64,000 nucleotides of DNA from Anoplopoma fimbria (lineage: Eukaryota; Chordata; Actinopteri; Perciformes; Anoplopomatidae): NCBI RefSeq assembly GCF_027596085.1, contig NC_072465.1, positions 17,004,207 through 17,068,206 on the forward strand. The letters are read 5' to 3'. Each line of letters opens with the position of its first letter. The first letter of the stretch is position 1. The translations under genes were made by a program, and so were the position numbers. The notes beneath the pieces were generated by a model. It made no database searches and was not told the origin of the DNA. It saw only the letters and a program-made list of their open reading frames with translations. This document shows, one piece after another, positions 50,601 to 61,625 of this stretch.

Positions 50601-53600
50601 CTGTGGCCAATTCTACCACTTGTTGTATCCTCTCTAACTACTGTGTGATGTGATACTTTCCAAATTATCACAAGGGCCATGTGTCAACAGAGCCATCATT
50701 GTTTATTGAGTAACTAAACCTGATTTTAATCATACAGTGCTTCGTTCCAAGCATATGCAAAGAAAAGTTGCTGTATTACTATATTGCTTTCCTAAGCAAG
50801 TAACAAGCCAGCCCTGCGTAAGAACCACATAGGGCGACATGTTGCTTCAGGTTATGGTGAGACATGACATACAATCCAGGAATTCAGTTGGGGTGAAGGA
50901 CTCATAAATTTGGGGCTTATCAGATACCAAAACGCTGCAAGGAATTTTTAGTATTAAGGCAGGGTTCTACAACTCTTACAAAAGTTATCACTGTGGCAAC
51001 TATTTTCTCTTTCTTATCAACTTTTTAGAGCCCTCTGGACTGGCGTCATTCAAATAAATGAGAGGGCTGCATACATTCAAGCTGGACAGAACTAATCGGT
51101 CAATCTCCCTCCAACTAAGTTTGAGAATGCACTACCTTGAAATTAATTTACTCAAAGAGAGTATAATTTCATGTCAAGTCAAATTGACCTGGAGTAAACA
51201 AATGATGTGTTTTGGGGTTTAATCTCTGCTTAAGGTTAAACTGCACAGGAAACATTAACTTAAAATGTTTTATTAACCATACAAACATTTGAGGGAAATT
51301 GCCAAGGTCTAATACTTTAAAAGCTCCTTTACCCTGCTTTGACCTGGTAATGAAATAATTCACAAGTATACCAAAGAATAATGAGCTCACCCACAAGTCA
51401 CACCTTTGCAAAAGGCACATCACAGATGTATCCAAGCATACAAACCCTTTCCTTGGATGCATGTCAATGATTTTCCATTACTTGAGCTCAGCTGCATATG
51501 TCACAGATGCTGAGAGTATGCTATCCTATAGATATAATGCCAGAGGCTAGTAGCAGACACTGCTGTTTTATATATTCTCTGAGATCTTGGCTTTTTCCCC
51601 TGGTACTTTAAATTATGTCCATATGCTGGTGCAGTTGTTTAAAACAATGAAACAATGAAAAAGTAACTATCTTTAGCCATCTAGTCATAGTTATCTTCGT
51701 TAGTATAGTTCTGCAACAATGAAATGTTATCAATATAAGAAACTTTTCAGTACTGTCCTTTCTTTAAAAAGAAAAGTATCCAAGATTACTGCAACAGCCA
51801 ACCAAAACACATCACCAGCACAATGACTGCACATCAAAGCGATTCTGTACAAGACGAAAGAGACACTTTCACAGGAATAGTGATTTGATTAGTTTATTAA
51901 ATCTAACAACACTGAAAATATGAAAATGTTAATAGGCTTTAAAATATTGACATTTTACAGCAGGAAAAGCACATGTGTCATTAATCACATTAACATTTAG
52001 ATGTCAGTTCCTTGTCCTTGGTGGCCCTCTGCGCATGATGCCTCACTAGCAGGGCTTACATGGACACTCTAGAACAGCGTCATTAGTGACATTAACTATC
52101 AAGGATGATGTATCCTTAAAAGGCTATCATTATTATTATTATTGTCTGCTGTAACAATAAGAAGGTCCATGTGATTTATGCAGAGGGTCTAGCTGTTGTG
52201 TCCTAGTTATACACTCAGATGGAAGCATCAGACAACAGGAACTGAACATATGACCATGCCATGTTCTGGATTTTTGCTACTTTATTGCTACTCAGCAGTA
52301 GCAATAAATATACTACTCAGTCATTGTCTTTCTATATAGTAAATGTGATCGTTACTGACCATTTAAAGGAATAACATGCAATATGAGACATGTTAGCTGC
52401 CTCCAATGGGCATAAAGGGGTCATTTCAATTAGAGCTCAGCATACCATGTTATCAAAAGACTTACCAATAGTAATTAAAGGTGTATCAAAATCACCCGAG
52501 GACCAAAATCCTAATAGTTATCACTTTAGAGAGTGCGTAATTATACTTTGTTTCTTACTTTTCATGTGGACTACAAACTTCCTATCACAAGAAAAGTGTA
52601 TTCTCTTACATCATTTACAGGTATATTCTGTAATGTAAACATACACCAGAAAGAAAAAAAGTTATACTGTTTAACAATCCTTGAAGATGTCATAAACAAC
52701 GGGCAAATTTATTTGAGAAAGGATTGGCCTTTTTTTGGTTTGCAGCGTTCACACAAACCTTGTGTTAGTCACGCTAACATGATTTAGTTCTGCATGATTT
52801 CTGACCCTTCCACCACCACACACATGCTTTAGGTTAGGAATATGAGAGTGACTGCTGGTTTATACCTGTGTGTGAGTGCACAGAAACCACAGGGCAGCTG
52901 TACCAACACACCGGTCTGTTATCCTTGTATTGCAGTGGCCCTCATGTGCTCAGGCATTCCAACAGCAGGATACCTCTACTCTTACATCACCGAGTCAAAC
53001 GACTGTCACAACACGCCAACTCGATCTTCAAATATACTGATGAACAGATAAAGTATATAGATGCCAAGTGCGTTTGAAGAGATGTCAGACAGAGTTTATG
53101 TGTGGTCGGGTCCTGTCTCTGTCTATTTACATGCCAGTCTCCATGCTGAAGAGCCCTTATTGTGACACTCATCTGTTTCATATCAAGGTATTTGTGTAAA
53201 ACAAGATATTTTTGACCATTTATTTTCCAGTTCTATGTCATAGAGTATGTGCCCTGGTGTGCTAGTGTAATGTAGCTGTGCTGCTATTGATGGAGACAGC
53301 AAGATAACTAAGAGTGTTTGGCCAAATAAGAAAAACATATGATACACACACTGTTTGATCTACAGTAAACAGTGAATGTGGGGTTTGCTGTAAATTCTAT
53401 TGAAACCAGATAACTGATAATGTATAGATTTACATTCAGAGATTAGGTTATATATACACAATTCTTTTTAATGCAGCTCTGGGAGATTTCTTACAAACAA
53501 GGTAAAGCATGTGTATGTTTTATATATTTTGTTTTTGTGCAGAAGTAAACAATGCATTTGATCTCAGGTCGAGCTTGGGCCAATTTGTTGTGTTCAGGTC

Positions 53601-56250
53601 TGGTTATTCTCAAATACTCTGTGTAAGTGTGTATCCTGTGTTGCAAATAGGACAGACACAGAGTGAAGCCTGGCAAGTGAACACTGAGTTATAAATGAAA
53701 GAAAGTTTGCTAAAGTGGATCTCTTCAAAAATCCCCAGTGCGTTTGTTTGAAATCTTTTTTATGGGAATGTTAAGACGTTCTGAGTTTACAAGCCACTTT
53801 AATTTGGTCAATATTTTTGAAAAAGTCAAAGTCAGCATGATATTGTCTGATAGTTACTTACTACCATTTATATGAAAAGTGCCATATGCTGATAGCTGGC
53901 TGCAGTGTTACAGCCACTAAAATGTAAGAGGATGGATACTTGGGGTCAGGTGCTGTCAGGTTTGTGAATAAACAACATAGATATTGGTTGGCCTCGGGTA
54001 AAAAACATAAATCTTACCTAATGACCATCTCTTAATGGTGTTGTCTTTGACATTAATAATCTGCTCATAATCTTAAAGCATTTTCTATCAGAAAATTCAT
54101 TTTACGCCTGTAGATGCCAGATAAATTGAGAGGATCCAGGAGCTAAAGAGGAGATGGTATTATTGGAAGGTTTTCCAAGTATTCCCTATTTTCAGCTTCT
54201 CTTAATGAAAGATCCCGTTGAATTTTATTTAATAAGGGTATTTGTTATTATCTCATTAAAGTCCAAATGTTTCTCATAAGGTTATGTTGTGGTAACATAA
54301 TGTTGTGGTAACATAACCAAGACCTTCTTTGCAATGAGTTTACATAACGTGCCATAACTTGTTTATGACCACACTTTTAGCTCATCTTGCAAATTAGTTG
54401 TTTCCCTTTAGTACACAACAGCACAGGATGCCAATGCTTGAGGGGGTTTACGGCCATGCAGTACGCAACTTTATGTACAACCGTGTCTGTGTTGTTCATA
54501 AAAGCAGAAATTAGAGGGGCCATGGTGCAAAGTACTATTCCCAAAGGCATTACATTATGTCCGACACCTATTACTGTATACGTTTAAAGGTGCTATATAC
54601 GAGATTGGGCCAACGGCGTTAACAGTGCAAACAATGGCAACAATTCTGACTCAGCTAACAGTGTTTTCCTGAGGTGGAAACGGAGGGTGGGCGCCTTTTT
54701 CTGCTCATGGTAAGTATTCCATATTCCATGTATGTCGGCGCTTCATGCATTCTGTGAGGATAAGTGATGTCTGCAGTTTGAAGGTCTTGAGTGTAGGGTC
54801 CTTAATAAACACACAATTATCTGCCCAAGTTTTCGGTTATTTCAAAAGAGTGATTGTAATTTTATCTGAGCTCTGTTAGAAGTGCACAAATCAATGCATA
54901 TAAGCAACATTTAATGAAAAATGTGATGACAGTTGCTTGTATGCGTTGCAAAGTCACTGTCAATGAAATCTGATCAAACCACACGTAGATGGTCTTGATG
55001 AAGAAATGAATGTGTTTCATGTGTAAAACAGTAAATAATACCTAATATTTCCTTAAATTTAACTTTTAGATGTTTTGCTTCTGTTAATGTTATAGATAGT
55101 ATAAGTTTTACAGTATTTTTTTTTAATGACATGTTTTTTAATGACCAAATTGTCTATTTTATAACTTTCACATGAAAGGTTGAGCAGTTCACACCCCCTT
55201 AAATTGATTCGGGAAAATACTGCATGTCAACTACCTGGCATATGCCCTGGAAATTACCACAATATTAATATAAATGATCTTTCTACTTTTTCTATTTGCT
55301 GAAAAGGTGCCTGCAAACTCAGTTAACTATTATCCTTCATTTTGCTTTTTGTATGAGCAAACATATGGAAATAACTTTATCAAATCGTGCCACTTAATTA
55401 AAGAAGACAGTAATTCCTAAGACTTGTAACAAGACACTTCTCAGTAATCACTTTTGGGTAGGCAATCAAAACATCTGGTTTTCAAATGCTTTCACCTGGG
55501 GATGAGTGTTGCATAAGCAAAATAAAACTATTTAAATTGAGCAAGTTGTTTCATTTGAGAACTGAGGATACAGTCTATCCCTTTAAGGGTAATGTGCTAT
55601 GAATTACAAGGTGTTACTGTAGTTATATTATCTAACCCACAGATGGATAGCTGATGGCAACAACCCAGGATATCAGCGGGTTATGCACTCAATTATTCAC
55701 TGTGGACATCAAGACGTTTAGCCTTTAGTCATTCCACTGTGATCTATGACGGGAAAAAAGAAGGATTATTAAAGCAGAACAAAACCTTCTTAAAAGACAA
55801 AAACTATTTTATTTAATTGAACCATTTCTTTTTGATCTGGTTTTAGTCTGCAGTACTTGACTTTGTGGTAGGACTGTTTTTATGTGCGTCACATCAGGGC
55901 TGTTGGTCACTGCTGTTCGTGCACAGAGACCCAGACTTGTACTGGATAATAATGAAGCTTAGCGAAAGTTCAGTCAGGAAGAGACTATATAACAATTTAA
56001 CAATATAAAGAACCCATTTACAGCACAGCATCCCAGACTTACATTCAACCAAAGCACACTATTTCAGATAACACCATTTCCATGATGACTTCCTCTGTAG
56101 GTTCATTGTGGAATTTTCCTTCTTTTGAATCACTCCAAATAATGTAGATGCTAAACACATTGACTCACTGTTCAATACAAGATAGCATGTCCCAAATTAT
56201 GTTATGGGACATTTGATTTTACAAAGCACTACGCAGTCCTCAAAGTCAAA
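44578..56250. other. Intergenic between srgap3 and oxtr, no gene seen
   Basis: No exon of RAD18 or any other gene was recognised, although in human RAD18 separates SRGAP3 from OXTR. Visible features are an (AC)n run (47627-47671), a probable degenerate transposon piece near 47860-47935 (repeated GATACCTGACT, ending GGTATCGTTGCATCCCTAC) and a small internal duplication at 45995-46035. Long-range regulatory elements of oxtr or srgap3 could lie here but cannot be judged without comparison. Confidence 0.5.
47627..47671. repeat. (AC)n microsatellite
   Basis: Perfect run of about 22 units, preceded by a short (TC)n tract. Confidence 0.95.
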
Positions 56251-56268
56251 AACTAAACTAAATGTACA

Positions 56269-56288
56269 GGGAGGGAGGGAGGGAGAGA

Positions 56289-56350
<62 letters not shown>
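56269..56350. repeat. (GA)n / GGGA tract upstream of oxtr
   Basis: Purine-only tract of about 80 bp beginning with GGGA units and continuing as near-perfect (GA)n, about 400 bp upstream of the oxtr start codon. GA/TC tracts close to promoters can adopt H-DNA and bind GAGA-type factors (general knowledge); no effect is shown here. Confidence 0.93.
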
Positions 56351-56351
<1 letters not shown>

Positions 56352-56419
56352 TAGCGATCTGCTCATACACAAGATGAATAAGATAAGGGGAGGGGGTTAC
56401 TGACATTAGTAGGCTATCC

Positions 56420-56751
56420 TTTGCAGCTTGTGGTGAGGACTGCGGACTTCCGAGATCCCAAAATAACTGTGCAAAGGATCTCTAGAAAGGTAGGCTTCGT
56501 TTGAACCAAACCACTTGCCTATGAGGTCATACTATTTTCAAAGTTGTAATATTTAAAAGGCTTTGAGTTTTCAATTCATGTGTTACAATATGTTCCTCCG
56601 CAGAGAAAGCGCCTACTTTTGGACTACCCACCAACCCAACCCTGACAGAGTGAGCTGGCAGTAAACTGCAAAGAGAAACTACATGACCAGTGGACAGCGG
56701 TCCTGTTCTCTTTTGTGATGTGATGTGATCGCTGGCTGCGTTAAAGTGGCG
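56420..56751 (+). promoter_or_regulatory. oxtr: oxtr 5' leader with upstream ORFs and a possible small intron
   Basis: Three upstream ATGs lie just before the main start. The first, at 56683, opens an 11-codon ORF (stop TGA 56716-56718). ATG at 56718 is followed immediately by TGA, and ATG at 56723 again immediately by TGA, so two start-stop codon pairs overlap in tandem. A GT-AG pair (donor AAAG/GTAGGC at 56490, acceptor CCGCAG ending 56603) could define a 114-bp leader intron, consistent with the non-coding 5' exons known for mammalian OXTR. The transcription start is not visible, so the left limit is approximate. Confidence 0.5.
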
Positions 56752-57673
56752 ATGGAGGGCTTTTTACGCGAGCAGAATAGTTGGGAACCGAATGTCTCCT
56801 GGATCAACTCCATGACGAATGACAGCCATTTAGAAAACACCACAGTGAATCCTTTAAAACGAAACGAAGAAGTGGCCAAAGTTGAAGTGACCGTCCTGTT
56901 CCTGGTGCTGCTGCTCGCTCTGACCGGCAACCTGTGCGTCCTGTGGGCCATCCCCAACACCAAGCACAGCCAGTCTCGGATGTATTACTTCATGAAGCAC
57001 CTGAGCATCGCAGACCTTGTCGTCGCAGTCTTTCAGGTCTTACCTCAACTCATTTGGGACATCACATTTCGCTTTTACGGGCCGGATTTGCTGTGCAGGC
57101 TGGTCAAATACCTCCAGGTCGTGGGTATGTTTGCGTCTACCTACATGCTCGTCTTGATGTCCATTGACAGGTGCTTGGCAATCTGTCAGCCACTCCGTTC
57201 CGTGCGTAAGAGGAAGGACCGCTTCTACGTGGTCGCCTCTTGGATGCTCAGCCTGATCTTCAGCGCACCTCAAGCCTTCATATTTTCCTTGATGGATGTC
57301 GGTAACGGTGTGTATGACTGTTGGGGGGACTTCGTACAGCCGTGGGGTGCCAAAGCATACATCACATGGATGAGTCTCAGCATTTACATTTTCCCAGTGG
57401 CAATTTTGAGCATCTGCTACGGTTTGATTTGTTTTAAAATATGGCAGAATTTCAATTTAAAAACCAGAAAGGACCACTTCCTGGCTCTCACTCAAAGGCC
57501 CTCCAAAGGCGCGCAGCCCCTCTGTCGTGTGAGCAGCGTGAAGCTCATTTCAAAAGCAAAGATCCGCACAGTGAAGATGACATTTGTGGTGGTCCTTGCC
57601 TACATTGTGTGCTGGACTCCCTTCTTCTTTGTCCAGATGTGGTCTGCATGGGATCCTGATGCACCAAGAGAAG
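56752..57673 (+). CDS. oxtr: oxtr coding exon 1 (TM1 to TM6)
   Basis: 307 codons plus one base. Donor GTAAAG at 57674, after residues DPDAPREG. The split between TM6 and TM7 is the conserved intron position of the oxytocin/vasopressin receptor family. An in-frame GTG further upstream (56725) extends the open frame but is not a plausible start. Confidence 0.95.
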
Positions 57674-60600
57674 GTAAAGGCATACTCAGTGTTTTTTTTT
57701 TCTTTCTTTAACAATACTCAACTGATGCATATATTGATTTAATGAAGATATAGCCTACCCACCTATAGCAGTGTGCCAAGTACTTACATTACATTACATT
57801 ACATTACAGTCATTTAGCAGACGCTTTTATCCAAAGCGACTTACAGGAAGTGTATTCAACATAGGTATTCAAGAGAACTACTAGTCACTAGAAGTCATAA
57901 GTGCATCTCCTTTCTTAAACAAGCATCTTAAAGCATAAGCCAGAGCAAAAGTATAGTGCAGAGGCAAATTACTACGAGAACAATAATTGCAACAGACTAA
58001 TACGAATATAATAAGTGCTACAAACTACTACGAATAGGATAAGTGCAGTAAACAAATACGAATTCAATAAGTGCAGCGAACTGATACGAATACAGTGAGT
58101 GCAACAACTAATACGAATGCACAGCCAGTCTCGGATGTATTACTTCATGAAGCACCTGAGCATCGCAGACCTTGTCGTCGCAGTCCTGGTCATGTAGTTT
58201 CTCTTTGCAGTTTACTCATAAGTAATCTGCTTTACTTCCAAGGCAGAGCAATTGTTAGACTTCCCTAGAGTGTGCACAGATGAATGGGAGTGTCATTTAC
58301 AGTGGTTATCAGTTCAGAGACGGTCCTCAGAGCCACTGGGAGAGTAAATGTAACAGGACATCAAAGAGTTTCTCTCCATGTTCCCAGTGGTGGCTTATGT
58401 AATTTCCATTTAACTGCATAGTTTGTTCAGATTTAGCCCTCATATCTTGTGGGTTTGTCATTAAAGGGGCCAAGAGCAGGGGAGCAGGTTTTCTCCATAA
58501 CCTTTTAAGTGCTGTTATCTGACCAACATTGCACAAGTATTCATTCAGAGCCGTCAGAGATTTAGATATTTCTTAAATAGGCCAGACTTTGCCAAGCTAA
58601 TCGTCTGCATGCTTCTTCAAAACAGTTTTGTACAAATTAAGAAAATAAACACATTAACGCCAAGAATGCATGCACTGTACATTACAGAAGTGTATGTTGT
58701 CATAGGGGCCCTAATAGTGTTTGTATGGACTGAATTTCATATTATGCTATTTGTGACTGTGAAACAAGGTATTTTACAAAGCATTTCAAAGCCATGCTTG
58801 ACATGTCATGAAAAAAAGTATTTTCCTTTCACATTCATATTGAAATAGAAATATTGAACCATTAAATAGTGAAATCTTGTAGCTTTCTTGTGAAAACCAT
58901 GTATTTCCCAATTGTCAGCTTCTCATAAACTAATTAAAATTGCCCCGTTTCAGCTTTTTACTAATGCGAATCAAAACATTGAGATAACCCACTTTTTATT
59001 TGTTTGTTTTGGGGGTTTATTCAGTTGTAGAAGAAGGAAAATCATCTGTTGAACGGATAAAGGAAAAATCCTTCACTTAGAAATCACCAAATATGGGGAT
59101 AAGTTGTTGTTATTAGACTGTAATAGGTTGGTTTCTGTATTAATGTTTAATTCACTCTTTATTACTGACAGTCATTATGATGTTGCTGTATTTCCTAGTA
59201 TCGAACAATTGCACACTAGATGTAAATGTAAATGATAAGAACAAATAATTGAAGTAAACAAGAAGAGACAAATGGGAGGAAGAAGAAGAGAGGGGAGATG
59301 GAAAGACGGTATCGATATGAAATGTCTCAATATGATTTGGGGAGCAGTTTCATGTGTAGTGAACTGATTGAAAATGTAAATGTTGTTATGGATGCAATTT
59401 CAAAGAAAAGTTTTCAGAGAAAAGTTTTTGTCCCTATCGGGTAAAGATAATTCAAACGTTGCTGACTTTCTGCTTATCTTTACTTTATTGCATTCTCTTT
59501 GGAGTAGTGCCACTCATTTTAATTCTCCATGTAGGTGAGTTTTCCTATTGCTGAGGGAAGCTCTAAGGAGAAGCTACATTTTTGCACTCATGGAATGTTT
59601 GTTTAACGTTTTATACTCATAGTTATCTTTGAACGTATTCTTATATCTGGCAATATAACCACAGTCCATCTTTTGAAATCATCCCGTTTCCATTTTTCCA
59701 ACTTCAATCTCAGAAGAGCTGTACATCATGATACCACAGAAAAGCAGCCAAGATTAATGTTTTTCTCTCATTTCTGGCAGCACAAGAAAGCGGTGGATGC
59801 ACTTTATGTCAAAGTGTACTATACCAGCGCAAAAAGTTTAAATGCTGTCGTTTTGTGGTATTTACCCATAAAAGAACTGTGCTCCCCAAAGTCCTCCAAA
59901 AAATATATATCACAACTCTGGACAGGGTGTTTAACTTTTCTGTTGAACGCCTCTCATAATTTAGACGAGCCATTCAGTTGACACTTGGCTCAGCACACCT
60001 CTCACAATAAAGCAAAGGATTTAGAGTCAGAGGCCCATGAGCAGAACAGGTCAGCAGTTTGACTAGAGGAAAGAAGAGGACAACAAACACTTAATCTCTA
60101 ACCCTATTAAGGATTAGAGAAAAATAGAATTAAGTCTTCCAATGTCCACTGTTCAAATGGCATGCTCCTTCAATTTGCTCAATGCCTCTAAAGATAGGAA
60201 ACTTAATCACATGAATGAATGAGAAAAATCTGGTATATTTTTCCAGGACAGGCCTCTTCTAATTGAAGCCATCTATCATTTTTGTGTCTGGCAGCTTCAA
60301 ATCCTATTTGTGTGGGATCCATCAACCTTCTATTATTTCAGGGATAATCCCAAATGTTTTGGTAATGTCTGAAATGCTTCAGCATGTCAGATCATATTTT
60401 TCTCTGTACATTATGTGCAATAGAAGAGCAGCTGGCTTGAACAAGGTCTGATATCTAGTAGAAATGAAATGCAGAGTCCAAAACTGTCCAGTTAAGGTAT
60501 TTGGCTCATTACATGTTATTGTTGTGTAATGTAGTTATGTTAATACATTTTTAACCAGAGCTTACAGCGGCAACGGCTTTATTGGCACTAAACATTAAAT

Positions 60601-60777
60601 GCAGCCGAGACTGCGATTATAAACCAAAAATATTAGACTAATTGAATATTGACCTGATGATGGTTCTAGATGAAAAGTAATTGTTATTCATCCTCAGGTG
60701 GGACAATGAATGGCCAAAAAGATTGGATATTTGTTGGAACCATTCCTACAGCCAAACTTTTAACTTTTAAAAGTGCA

Positions 60778-60864
<87 letters not shown>

Positions 60865-61625
60865 AATTTGGACCTCAGCCCACAACCAGGTGATTACATC
60901 TTACTGGAATGGAGAAAAATGTGCTACTTTAGGGGTTTTTCAAATATCGATCCATCCATCCAATTGCTTATCCTTTTCATGGTAGCAGGGTGTTGGAGCC
61001 TATCCCAGAATGCACTGGTTAAGAGGCAGAGTACACCCTGGCCATGTGGTCATAGACAAGGTTTATTTAAAGGATAAAGCTGGAAATATATCATGTTTCT
61101 CCTTGTCAACATATCCCATGAAAAGTCCAAGAGCAACGTTATAGTCAGTTATAGTCCAAAAAAAAAAGAAAAGTTGCCTAAACAGGAGGAAATTGGGTAT
61201 TTTTCTGGGACCATTTCAAGCCTTGGATTTGGTGTATTAGTGAGAAAATATAGTGTACGACAGATTAACTACAAATAAACTTCACTCTTAGATTTACACT
61301 GTAATAATATTTGTATTCACCAAAAATATGAATCGCACAATCTTCTCTGTCCCTCTCCTTAGACATGGCTTTCATCATCGCCATGTTGCTGGCAAGTCTC
61401 AACAGCTGCTGTAACCCCTGGATCTACATGTTTTTTGCTGGTCACCTGTTTCATGACCTGATGCAGTGCTTCTCCTGCTGCTGTAGAAAGTACCTGCCAG
61501 CCTCCTCCTGCAGCTGTGATCGACAGTGCAGGCACAAGAGCAAATCCTCCGCTTGTGTCATCAAGAACACCAACAGCCAGAGGAGCCTCACACACACATC
61601 CAGCACAGGGACACTGGGACACTGA
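56752..61625 (+). CDS. oxtr: Oxytocin (isotocin) receptor, class A GPCR, two coding exons
   Basis: A plasma-membrane receptor for the fish oxytocin homologue isotocin, signalling mainly through Gq. Exons 56752-57673 and 61363-61625 join in phase to 394 residues (human OXTR 389). The ATG at 56752 gives MEG, as in mammals. Visible: N-glycosylation sites N14, N23 and N29; seven hydrophobic segments; [20 protein letters not shown] (TM2, D88); C115 and the DCW cysteine for the extracellular disulfide; DRC at 139-141; [19 protein letters not shown] before TM6; [20 protein letters not shown] in TM7; and a Cys-rich C-tail (CFSCCC) for palmitoylation. The TM2-TM3 stretch [20 protein letters not shown] and the long shared blocks identify it as OXTR rather than a vasopressin receptor. 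Which teleost co-orthologue (a or b) cannot be told. Confidence 0.95.
57786..57957 (+). mobile_element. Dispersed fish repeat with (ACATT)n head
   Basis: Several ACATT pentamers followed by AGTCATTTAGCAGACGCTTT and TATCCAAAGCGACTTACA. I recognise this as a very abundant dispersed repeat in percomorph genomes; I do not know its family name. It continues into the 28-bp tandem array. Confidence 0.6.
57958..58118 (+). repeat. Tandem 28-bp minisatellite in oxtr intron
   Basis: Four full 28-bp units (starting at 57989, 58017, 58045 and 58073) share GCA-CAAACTAATACGAAT and end ATAAGT or GTGAGT. A degenerate 31-bp unit precedes them and a partial unit follows. Units differ at several positions. The array ends exactly where the copied oxtr fragment begins. 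Confidence 0.8.
58119..58185 (+). pseudogene. oxtr: 67-bp copy of oxtr TM2-coding sequence inside the oxtr intron
   Basis: Identical over all 67 bases to 56964-57030 of oxtr exon 1 (codons for [20 protein letters not shown] region). It has no splice sites of its own and the flanking sequence is unrelated, so it is a gene fragment and not an exon. The copy is followed with no gap by the inverted leader fragment. Confidence 0.9.
58186..58216 (-). pseudogene. oxtr: 31-bp inverted copy of the oxtr 5' leader
   Basis: Exact reverse complement of 56660-56690, the leader just before the oxtr start region, joined directly to the 67-bp copy. Source pieces about 270 bp apart in exon 1 have been brought together, one of them flipped. 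Confidence 0.85.
58217..60778 (+). other. oxtr: Remaining oxtr intron sequence
   Basis: No exon, RNA gene or assignable repeat seen in this part of the 3.7 kb intron. AT-rich, with no coding similarity recognised. Confidence 0.5.
60780..60862. repeat. Long (AC)n microsatellite in oxtr intron
   Basis: Uninterrupted run of about 41 units, the longest dinucleotide repeat in the window. Likely highly polymorphic. Open frames across it encode only Thr-His repeats and are not genes. Confidence 0.96.
60948..61050 (-). mobile_element. ATCC-tailed fish retroposon fragment
   Basis: ATCCATCCATCC, then CCAATTGCTTATCCTTTTCA, GGAGCCTATCCCAGAATGCA and AGAGTACACCCTGG. I recognise this as the 3' end of a common teleost non-LTR retroposon. 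The simple-repeat tail on the left indicates minus-strand orientation. Truncated, no coding region. Confidence 0.6.
61363..61625 (+). CDS. oxtr: oxtr coding exon 2 (TM7 and C-tail)
   Basis: Begins by completing an Asp codon (G+AC), then [22 protein letters not shown], the TM7 NPxxY region. The C-terminal tail is Cys-, Ser- and Thr-rich and ends GTLGH before TGA at 61623-61625. Acceptor CTCCTTAG at 61355-61362 with a good pyrimidine tract. Confidence 0.95.

Noticed and set aside
54287..54316. Small duplicated GTTGTGGTAACATAA motif forming a short palindrome
   Set aside because: Too short and isolated to interpret; consistent with slippage in AT-rich DNA.
54594..54800. Stretch suggestive of another dispersed fish repeat
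   Set aside because: The resemblance is only an impression; no internal copy or terminal structure in the window supports it.
56725..56751. In-frame GTG start upstream of oxtr ATG
   Set aside because: Vertebrate receptors start at ATG; 56752 gives MEG, as in mammalian OXTR, and the upstream codons have no similarity.
57958..58118. Regular 28-bp repeats that look like a CRISPR array
   Set aside because: The units are contiguous without spacers, diverged from one another and embedded in a fish dispersed repeat in a vertebrate intron.
58071..58268. Open frame containing receptor-derived sequence in the oxtr intron
   Set aside because: It reads the copied TM2 fragment in the wrong frame ([17 protein letters not shown]), the same shadow frame seen over exon 1, so it does not encode a receptor piece or an alternative exon.
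60670..61077. 135-codon frame with a Thr-His repeat
   Set aside because: Produced by the (AC)n microsatellite inside the oxtr intron and the adjacent retroposon end.
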